Below are positions 54,656-64,000 of a stretch of 64,000 nt of DNA, piece by piece. The position numbers and the translations under genes are program-made. Origin of the DNA: Phaseolus vulgaris (lineage: Eukaryota > Streptophyta > Magnoliopsida > Fabales > Fabaceae); assembly GCF_000499845.2 (NCBI RefSeq), contig NC_023751.2, positions 31,405,475-31,469,474 on the forward strand. Direction: 5' to 3'. Below the pieces are notes generated by a model. That model was not told where the DNA came from, searched no databases, and saw nothing but the letters and a program-made list of their open reading frames with translations. Positions within the stretch are counted from its first letter, which is position 1; each line of letters begins with the position of its first letter.

Positions 54656-55957
54656 TATAATTATCTTATTCGTCTTTAGGGATAATAGTTAATTTAGTAT
54701 AATGATTTTTAAAAAAATTAATTTGATCGTATGTTTCTTAAAATGTATTTAAAATTATCCGTTAAATCCCCTCTTACGCGTCAAGAATGCGTATGTCGTA
54801 TGTGGACAGAAAGAAGGGAAATTTGGTTTATTATGAGGTATGACGTGTCAACCGAGGTGGATGGTTCCATTAATTTAATGAAAATTGAAATTAGTTTAGT
54901 GAAAATTGAAATAGAGGTTAGGGTTTTTTTATTTTGAATTAGGGGTTACGAATTTAGGGTTTCCGAAGAAACTGAGTTAGAAAAAATGAAAGGGAAGGGC
55001 AGAGAATTTATAGATTCAGCATTCTCATCGGTGCTCCCAAACGCACTTCAGCAGCGTCTCCAGTTCATTCTGCAGACCCGTCCGGAGTAGTGGGTGTATG
55101 CCATATTCAGGCAAGCCACCAAAGAAAGCGACTCTCGTCTCACACTAGAATACAGCGACGACTTCTTTATAGGCTCAAAAGGCACAGAGGGAACGAAAGT
55201 CAGAATGTCGAAGGAGCAAACGAGGAACCACGTTAACGATATCGAATGGTTCTACAGGGTGTCGCAAACTCGGTCCTATGCCGCCGGGGACGGTGTGGTT
55301 GGGTGTGCCTTCGGGTCGGGGGTGGATGTTTGGTTGAGTGGAGTGAACGAGTTTGAAGTGAACGAGTGTGACGAGAGAGTGGGGGAAGCACGAAGGCACG
55401 AAATCCAGACTTTAGTGTGCGTGTCGGTGGCACGTGAGATCCTTAAGCTGGGTTCGCATGAGGTGCTGAAGCTGGATTATAGGGTTCTGCAAATGGTGAA
55501 ATCGATGTTTGAGGAACGAGAGAGTGAGAGTGAGAATCCGGTGCGCAAGCGATGGATGGTGGTTCCCGAGAAGGTGAAAGAGAAAGAGAGGAGAAGATAG
55601 CTGGAGGGATCATCGACGAACTCCTCAGGCCTAAATTCGTAACCCCCAATTCAAAATATAAAAAAACTCTAACCCCTATTTCAATTTTCACTAAACTAAT
55701 GTAACCATTACTAAACTAATATAGTCATTCACCTCACTTCACACGTCACTCCTCACACCTAAACCAAATTTTCCTTATCTCTACACATAAGCAGTTTTAA
55801 GCAGTTTTTGACGCTGTAAGAGGGGATTTGGGAATTTAATATAAACGATCATTTTAAATACATTTTAATAAATATAGAAATCAAATTGATTTTTTTAAAA
55901 ATTATTATACTAAATTGATTATTGCCCCTAAGTGTAGGGACGAATAAGGTAATTATA
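54656..55957. mobile_element. Pack-MULE-like element with long terminal inverted repeats
   Basis: The left arm 54656-54958 and the right arm 55957-55630 are inverted copies over about 300 bp with small indels. Shared words are TATAATTAYCTTATTCGTC at the ends, AATTTAGTATAAT, AAATCCCCTCTTAC, AAATTTGGTTTA, TTAGTTTAGTGAAAATTGAA and GGGGTTACGAATTTAGG at the inner edge. Enclosed is a 671-bp segment, clearly GC-richer than the arms, that encodes a bHLH-MYC N-terminal fragment. Long TIRs around a host gene piece are the hallmark of Pack-MULEs. A 9-11 bp target duplication could not be settled because both flanks are T-rich. Confidence 0.7.
54986..55600 (+). pseudogene. Captured bHLH-MYC N-terminal domain fragment
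   Basis: From the ATG at 54986 the frame reads LPNALQQRLQFILQTRPE and then TAG where MYC proteins have Trp (..PEWWVYAIFWQAT). After the stop it continues MYAIFRQATKESDSR, NDIEWFYRVSQTRSYAAGDG, VGCAFGSGVDVWLSG and HEIQTLVCVSVAREILKLGS, ending at 55600. These match the JAZ-interacting bHLH-MYC_N domain of MYC2/bHLH13/14-type jasmonate regulators. The basic helix-loop-helix region is absent and the frame ends in EKVKEKERRR. An open frame of 168 codons remains from 55094, long and undamaged apart from the one stop, so capture may be recent. Confidence 0.75.
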
Positions 55958-55959
55958 CC

Positions 55960-58900
55960 TTTCTTTTTTATGATATTGTTGTCGTATTATTAAGTTTAAT
56001 AAAATTATTTTTTCAGGAGTTAGATTCTCCACCTTCATCTCAAACTTTAACTTGGTTGGAGTTAAGATGTGTTGTGAGAAAACTTAATAAAACTTGGTTT
56101 ACGTAGTGGTCCCTTAAAAAAATCCAAAAACATCTTAACGAAATTCATAAATATTTTACTGCATTTTAACATTTTTTGTTGTTGTTTTATGTTGGAGTTC
56201 ATGTTAAATTTTCATGGCTTTTATAATGAGTTATGAACATAAAATGAAAACTTTATTTGTTAAATGGTGGATTGTTCCATGACTGAATAGGGCAATCATA
56301 TATGAATTGATGATGATGTTGGAGGTTATATGCTCGATTTCCATTGTTGATGTTGTACTTAAACAATAAGTTTAGATGTTAAGGTTAGGGATGAAGGAGG
56401 TTGTTGACTAATATGATAATTGTATATCAGTAAGGGATTGGAGGTTTATGAGTCAACTATAATAGGGTACCTGAGAAATGTTCATTGGTGAACCTTTAGG
56501 TTAGATAAGGTATGAAGTTGTAAAACTTTTTAGGCAAGAGAATCATGTAATTGTTATGATTATTTGGGAGTATCTTGTTATGTGTATAGTGAGATATTAA
56601 ATTCTAATGTCACCTAAAAATGAAAAATAATTATACGTTCATGCAAGACCTTAAGACTCAGATAATTTAAGACATTAAGGTACCAATGATATTATTGAAG
56701 AAAGATAAGAACAACTATTGAAAAGAGTTCTCACACACTGCAACTAATAATCAATATTTATTGTGTTGTGCATGTTTCTTCTCGTGGTTTTGTTTGGAGG
56801 TCAAAGAATCACTCCATATATCCTTTATTACTACATGGATGGATTAAAGACTAACGCACAAACTATTGTTCCATCTTGATATTCTTCCTATATAAGGACA
56901 ATGAATGAGTGATCCCCTAACGAATGAGGAAACATTTATTGGGCGTGTTTGTTCTTTTTATGCCAAATATGTAATACTTCCATGATGGATACACATAGAT
57001 AATGTTACATGTCATTAAAGTGTAGAAGGCACCTCGTAGACTTGTGCATTCACCAGAGGTGTTTGCGGTGCGATTTGGTTTTGTTTTTTTGTTAAAAATA
57101 CATTCAAATCAAATATAAAAAATACATGCGATTCAGTTTGGTTCGAATTGAAAGAAAAAAAATCTAAAACAAACTAAACCAATTAATGTGATTTACTTGC
57201 TCTTTTCATAATTAAATATATAATAGTAAAAACATATTATTCAAAACCTGAAACATATATTAGATAATAAATTAATAAAATCATAATATTCGATAGTTAA
57301 TATCATTAAAAGTTAAAATCTTATATTTTTATAGTCTAACACTAATAAATACGAAACAAAATAGAAACAATTTAAGGAACGTAAAAATACGACAACAGGT
57401 CAATATGACAAACTTGACCAAGAAATTAAAGGGGACATAAAAACAAATTATATCAATTGTTCATATAGTTGCAACCTATAGAAAATAAAATATCATCACT
57501 TAAACTTGAATTGCAACATTTCTTTCATGTTTTTAGAAAAGAAACCTATTTCGTTAATAAATTTTCTTACCTATAAAAAAGATTAATTTCAAGTGCAATA
57601 ACTAGTCAAACTCAACATCACATTTTTATTCAGGTAGTGGTGGGATTGGACCAAGTTCTAAAAGTGTATAACAAATAATAACCAATATGAGTAATAGTGA
57701 TAATCATTGTAATCAATTTTTAATTAGTGAAAATCTTTGCAGTTGGCAAAGGAGAATTGAACATTACCTAAGTTAACGGTGAACCACCAAAATGTTCCTT
57801 ATTGCTTTCTATTTCTTGAGTTTTCAACTATTTGTTGTCTTATTACAAATATTTACGAAAACATTTATGAACTTGTTTACAAAATCATTATACAACCCCT
57901 CCAATGTTTAATAAGCCTCTTCGATTTTTTTTTTCAAATCAGTTTTAAACTCTATTCAAACTCTTCCATTCTAAAGCTAATAATTTATTTCAATATGAAG
58001 GACAACTTCATATATACATATTCTTTTTGTAACACTTACAACACCGTATTGGGCATATTAACTCAAATAGTTGGTTCACCATGTTAGAATCACCTTTGGG
58101 ATTCACAAGTGAACTTTCGTGACTTTTAAAATTTTTTGTAATTCAAAGTGTGTCTTGTGATATAAACATAAAATTTGTACACTTCTTTGAATTCTCATAA
58201 TGTATTCTCATATTTTACTTTGTTATTTTTTGGATGACGTATATTTTTTTAGCTTACATTTAAACTTCATCTATTTCTTGAGAACTTGCGTTCACTTTTT
58301 AAGTAAGTTTTGTTTTTCATATAGACTTTGATGCATCTTGTACTATTTTAATATACTTCTCTTCAAACTTTAAGTTTTGTAAATTATTTTACTTAGTGTT
58401 ACATTAGGTAATTTTATCAAGACTGAAATATTTGTAACGAATTTTGTATGTAAATATATATATATATATAATCATATAAATCTTATTTATGACTTTACAC
58501 TTTAATGGTAGGATAGTGTTATGAGATTCTTTTAATATAACGGGGATCGTGTATTTATAGAGATTTTAACTTTAAAAGTGGGTTTTCAACTTTCTTATAT
58601 GGATGAAACTAAAAAACCTCATTTGTAAATTTGGAGTTATGAATGACTTTTATCCATTGGGAGTGAGAAGCTATATTCATTTACATTAATATAGGGAAAT
58701 ATACCGTGTTTTAGGGTAGTAAAAGAAAGTATCCACTTGAATACTTTAAATCTTTCAAAATTAGTAAAAAATCAGGATAAAATCTATCAAAATATCCAAT
58801 TGAATAATGGGTCTTTGCAAATCACAATTGTAGACTTTTTTTTTATCCTTGTATATTTTCTTAAAGAGAAATCTAAATACTTTATTCTATTTAAAATTAT

Positions 58901-59100
58901 TAATAAGTGAAGCAATGTTGGTGCAAGTAAAATTTGTGAAATTTATTTAAAGTTATTGATTTCAAAAATTATAATTTCATTGATGGAGTTAAATTGGTGA
59001 AGATCAGATCTTGATATTGTGAATTTTAGATATGATTTTTTTTCCTTATGTGGATTTATACTACTTTTAATTTTAGATCCGATGAAAATAAAAAATAAAA
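55960..59100. other. Intergenic stretch
   Basis: No gene is supported. At about 57050-57200 CAGAGGTGTTTGCGGTGCGA and GATTCAGTTTGGTTCGAATT resemble the terminal part of a hAT-like MITE, but no opposite end was found. A short inverted pair GGTGAACCAC/GTTGGTTCACC brackets 57779-58081. An AT run is at 58456-58471. Confidence 0.35.
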
Positions 59101-59350
59101 AATTTGAGCTTATATATGTTATATTTTGAAAAAATGTTTTTAAAAAAAATAAAAGCGGTTGCGGACACTAATTTTGGGGAAATAGAGGGAGTAAGTAGCG
59201 TAGCCGCTGCAATTGTTGTTTGGTGTAAGGGTTTTATTTGTTTCCCGCACTGTTTCTCTTTCTCTTCTCTCTGGCGCTGCGCAGAAGAGAGAGAGAAGAA
59301 ACAACAATCCATCAATCAACACTCTCTAGTCTGTGGCACTCAGTAGTGAT

Positions 59351-62300
59351 ATGCAGCAGGCTGATTCAACGGTTCTAAGCTTGAGGCCTGGCGGCGGTCG
59401 TGGCGGCGGAAGCAGGCTTTTTGCTCTCTCCTCCTCCTCTTTCACTTCCTCCGCCGATCTCCCTCTCACGCGCCCCCATGCGTCTTTCTCCCTCAAGGTC
59501 AGATCTTTCGCTTCTCTCCACTCACTTCTCCGATTTCTCAACCACCTTTTCTTTGGATCTCGTTACACTTACCCAACTGCTGTTGCTTTTGTTATTACTA
59601 TTGTTATCATTTTATATTTGATGAATATGGTTGTAGAATTTAAGTTTAGGGTATTAAAGTTGGAATGTCCTGATTCTTGGTGGGAGCACTCAGCTATGGG
59701 TTCTTGCTGTAAATATGGACACAAAGCAACGTGTGGGCTTTAGGTGGGCTTTCTTGAGTTTTAGATTGCCCACAAAGGACCCACACACATTCCTACAAGT
59801 TTGTCTTTGGAACTAGGGTTTGGTTCTACGGTTGTTAGTGAATATCAATACCAATGGGGTTCCCTCTCACAGGAAATGCCATTGCAGTAAAACAGTTTGC
59901 AAGAGCTGCCTCTGCCTATGCGATTTTCCTTAAAAAACGACTGTGTTGGCCTAATGTTGCTAGGCATGTTGGTTCATTGCCTTTGCATTAAGGAAGTTTT
60001 TATGTTTTTTTGAATGTTTCACACGTATCTTATGCAAGAGAGAGGCTTTTTCCCACACAACGTAGTAAATGAGTCTGTTGTGTTATCAGCGTATTTGTTT
60101 CTAAGGAATTGAAAAGGGGGACGGTTTTGTCTTAGCAAATGTTAGGAGAAATGTTGGTTCATCATTGAGTTTCGTGTATGCTGGTTAATTTATAACCATT
60201 TTTATCACCAGAGTTTTGTAAGGGACTTGAATGGAAAATAAATGTGATTATGTGATGTTTATCGTTGCATACTATCATATATGAGGTGTTTATTGGTTGT
60301 AAGGTCGTGGTTTTAGTGTGGGCTTTGCATAGAGATCTGTATCTTGATTGTTTATTGTTTTTGATTTATAGACCGGAGATTCACGTTTTGAGGTTCGTGA
60401 ACGTGTGCAATATACCAGAGATAAGCTTTTACAGCTTCAAGAGGTAATTGTTTGTTCTTGAAATTTAGCTTTATTTTTATTTCTATAAATCTGTTTCTGA
60501 ATAAGCAGAATTTTTTATTTTCTTTTAACAGTTCTTTGATCTACTGTCCTTTTTTTTGTTATTTAAGCTTTATACTGATCACACCTATCTTCTGCTAAAA
60601 TCTAGTGTAGGATCAGCATTCGGTCATGGCTAATTGATTTTTATTATTTTATTATAGGATCAGCGGTCTATCTTTTTTTTTTTTGGTGGGGGGGGGGATT
60701 GTGTTTTGGTGCATTAAAAGGCTATATTACCTAAGTCTCGAAATTTTTCTTTTCGTGGTATTTCTCCCCCTTTGCACTCCATACTAGAGAAATCTGCTTC
60801 TGAATATTATGGTTCAGTATTCTTTTGTGACTCGTGTAAGCATCTAAACTAATACTGATGTTTTAACTGTTATCTAATTTGTTGAAAATTTTCTTTTGTA
60901 GGTTATTGTTGACGTCCCTGATGATACTCTGAAAATTAAGCAAGATATAGAAGCTGAACTTTTTGGTGAAAATCAAAGTTGGGGAGGACGTGCTGACAGC
61001 AATGTAACTATCTACTCTGCCTTCTTTATAGTTTTGTTAAGAACCATAAATCATCTTCCATCCCATTTGTAAATTGATTAATAAAGTTGATTTATTTTTT
61101 GGTGGAAAACGTACTTGTACTACTGATCTGATACATTTGTTCTTTTGACTGTAGCAATTAATTATTATCTGTTTTATAAATCTATCTGTATTCATTTTTA
61201 CAATTTATGTTATGTAATATTGTGCAGCCTCCTCATCAACTACAAAATCGGTATCCCGAGACAGATAATCGTGATTGGCGTGGTCGTTCTGGACAACTTC
61301 CTGCTAGCCCAGATGAGAGGTCTTGGGAAAACCTCAGAGATAACAGTAGTCAGTTTGCAAGGACACAAATGTCTTCTACCCAAGGGGTAAGCATTGGAAG
61401 AAATAAATCAGTTTACAAGAAAATGTTATACAACTGTCTTACTATTTGTTTTGCTCACAGCAAAAGAAATAAATGAGATGAGATTTTTCCAAAGGAGTGA
61501 TTGCTATACATACACTTATTGTTGCTTTATATATATATTTTTATTATCATAATTTTTTTTTGCTACGTATTCCCTGATGAACCTGTGACCAATATTTGCA
61601 TGATTTTTTTTTTCTAGTTTTTATCTATGTTACTCTTGGACATGTGATGCGGTCATCACCACATAAATAGCTAACTTACATACATGATAAGTTGTTGGCT
61701 TAGTAAATAAATTTTTCTTGCTTTTCTTGTCTTTTCTTAATTTGTTCGTTACAATGTAGCTTCATTTGCTTTTATCCATGTATCAATGGCCACTGCAATT
61801 TTGTAGTTGTAGTGTGTTTTTTTAGTTGGCTGCAGATGATGCAAACCAGTTGAAGAAGCATGTGTTAGCATGGATCTAAATGAATGTTAGTTGGGTTGTT
61901 TCAATGGAGATCCCAACACCACTTATAAAAATTACAATTATTAGAAGATATTGTGCTGAGCTACTATTAAAAAACGGGAGTTATTTTTATTTAGTAATAA
62001 ATGTTTTTGTATGTTCTTTTGAAGTCTACCCGTTCCCCTTAGACTAGTAATTCATGATGAGTGAGTTATGCTGCTGGCCTTATCAGAATTACTTGGTTAA
62101 TAGATTAAGAGTATTTGTCATATGCTATTACAAGAATTTTTGCTTAATATCATTGTTATTTGACTGTTTACCTATTATTAGATTGACGTGATGAATTTGT
62201 ATTATTTTTAATCTGCTGTCTATTTATTCAGGGAGGACCTACTCCTACACTAACCAAGGCTGAGGTTCCTTGGTCAGCCAGAAGGGGAAGTCTATCTGAA

Positions 62301-64000
62301 AAGGATCGTGTCTTAAAGACTGTGAAAGGGTAAATTTTTGGAGTTGTGAATTGCCGTTAGGTGTGAGTCCCATTAGCCATGCTACGGGAAAGGATTCTGG
62401 GTTGCCATGTGTGCTTGAATCTTAGCTTCTGTAGTACATGTATCGTGTAGTAATTGCCCTTGATGCTGCTAGGTTGTAAAATGGCTTCAGCCATGCACAA
62501 TTGGAGGGTGTTGACTATTAAATATGAAAGTAAAAAATAAAAAAATAAGTCAGTTTTGTTTACAAAAGATTCTACCTTTCCTGTATAAATTAATGAGCCA
62601 CTTCTGAAGCTGTTTTTAAGCCTTTTTCACATTATACTCTATTAATGGTCTTTGGACCTGTGTTGCTTCTGCTATTTATATACAATAATAGGATAGCTCC
62701 TTCTATTTATACATATTTTCAATTGGATGGTTCTGGCTACTTATACGTTGTCTTATTTTATGCAGAATACTGAATAAGTTAACTCCTGAGAAATTTGATG
62801 TCCTGAAGGGTCAGTTAATTGATTCTGGCATTACCTCTGCTGACATCTTGAAGGTCGTCACTTTTAAATTGCCGCTGTTAATCTATATCTGTTCACATTC
62901 TTGTTCTAAATTTACTCGCTTTGCTTTGTGAGTGCAGGATGTCATTTCACTTATATTTGACAAGGCTGTTCTAGAACCAACATTTTGCCCAATGTATGCT
63001 CTTCTGTGTTCTGATCTGAATGAAAAACTGCCTCCATTCCCATCTGGGGAACCCGATGGGAAGGAAATCACCTTTAAGAGAGTATTATTGAATAATTGCC
63101 AGGAGGCATTTGAAGGTGTGGAACTAAAAAGGATGGCTGTCCCTGAGCAGGAGACGGAGCGTATGGACAAGGAAAGACTGCTCAAGCTTCGGACTCTTGG
63201 AAATATTCGTTTAATTGGTGAGCTATTGAAGCAGAAGATGGTTCCTGAAAAGATTGTCCATCACATTGTTCAGGTTTGAAGAACTTGAGATGTCTACTGT
63301 CACTAACTAATGTTAGTGTTGGTTCATAAATATCCACTTACTTGTATGCTTTTTACTTTGAGCAGGAGCTTTTAGGAACCCCAGACAGCAAGTCTTGTCC
63401 TGTTGAGGAAAATGTGGAAGCCATATGTCAGTTTTTCAATACTATTGGCAAGCAACTTGATGAAAGTCCTAAATCGCGGCGTATAAATGATATGTACTTT
63501 AGTCAATTGAAAGAATTGAGCTCAAATCTACAACTTGTACCCCGGCTTAGGTTCATGATTCGAGATGTTCTAGACTTACGTGCTAGTAATTGGGTTCCTA
63601 GACGGGAAGAGGTAATTTTTTGTGATTTTTTATATTCTGACTCAATATCTTTGTGTTTAGTGCCTTGTTATTAAGTTTTAGTGCCGACTTGTGTAGATCA
63701 AAGCCAAAACCATTACTGAAATTCATTCAGAGGCAGAAAAGAATCTTGGTTTGCGACCAGGTGCCACTGCAAGTATGAGAAATGCCCGTGGTGGTGTTCA
63801 TGGAAATTTCAGCCCCGGGGGTTTCCCTATTTCCCGACCTGGTACAGGGGGTCTGATGCCTGGAATGCCAGGGAGCAGAAAGATGCCTGGGATGCCTGGA
63901 TTTGATAATAGCAACTGGGAGATGCCTAAGTCTAGATCTATGCCAAGAGGAGACTTCTCAGGTGTTCAAGCTGCTGGACCCAACAGCCCTTTACTTTCCA
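59351..64000 (+). CDS. eIFiso4G1: Eukaryotic translation initiation factor eIF(iso)4G, 5' part
   Basis: This is the scaffold of the plant-specific eIF(iso)4F cap-binding complex; it joins eIF(iso)4E, eIF4A and eIF3 in the cytosol. Exons in consistent phase are 59351-59497, 60372-60443, 60902-61003, 61228-61386, 62232-62329, 62766-62853, 62938-63273, 63366-63611 and 63697 to beyond the window edge, giving 517 residues so far. The N-terminus [20 protein letters not shown] is the family start. YTRDKLL at residues 63-69 fits the eIF4E-binding motif YX4L-phi. The MIF4G domain runs from about residue 190 ([20 protein letters not shown]) to 410 ([20 protein letters not shown]). A Gly/Met/Pro-rich linker follows ([15 protein letters not shown]). 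The C-terminal MA3 domain should lie outside the window. No damage is seen. The first ATG after the leader was chosen because it begins the conserved MQQ word. Confidence 0.95.

Noticed and set aside
57779..58087. Plus-strand 102-codon frame between short inverted repeats
   Set aside because: No known domain; the inverted repeat is only about 10 bp and the frame has the Phe/Ile/Tyr-rich look of AT-rich DNA.

Overview
This is a window of plant nuclear DNA: AT-rich, with spliced genes, GT-AG introns and heavy transposon content. The proteins and the repeat families look most like a legume, probably a phaseoloid bean relative. That is inference from recollection of protein and repeat families; no database search was possible.

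Five conventional genes are recognisable. Left to right they are: (1) the 5' part of the DNA primase small subunit (minus strand, nine exons, running off the left edge); (2) a NUP1-like nuclear pore protein spread over about 14 kb (9.4-23.5 kb, minus), its introns filled with nested retrotransposon and MITE debris; (3) an EIN3-binding F-box protein of the EBF1/2 type (28.6-30.9 kb, minus); (4) a tetraspanin of the TET7/8/9 group (52.4-54.2 kb, minus); (5) the 5' part of eIF(iso)4G (59.35 kb to the right edge, plus). A tRNA-Thr(AGU) lies at 6.6 kb.

Between the genes are accessory regions. At 3.8-6.3 kb there is a broken RPA-like OB-fold gene and a B3-like fragment, with a two-exon piece of a PRP39-like splicing-factor gene on the other strand between them. 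At 34.8-37.85 kb a Ty3/gypsy 3' end and LTR are split by a 5'-truncated LINE with a 15-bp target duplication. Copia gag debris lies at 38.5-39.6 kb. From 40.65 to 47.4 kb there are PIF/Harbinger-type termini back to back on a single TTA, then a GRF zinc-finger fragment, a 349-aa putative plant transposon protein, and a decayed Myb-like ORF1 plus DDE transposase. At 47.7-50.05 kb there is a 416-bp tandem duplication, an array of ten TAATYGATTA sites, and a set of AAAGTCGT/TACGACTT imperfect palindromes. At 54.66-55.96 kb there is a Pack-MULE-like element with about 300-bp terminal inverted repeats enclosing a MYC-type bHLH N-terminal fragment.

The conventional genes form no pathway. They cover DNA replication, nuclear pore, ethylene signalling, membrane organisation and translation initiation, as expected for a random euchromatic plant segment. 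The most unusual signals are the phased TAATCGATTA array, the Pack-MULE capture and the PRP39 exon capture.
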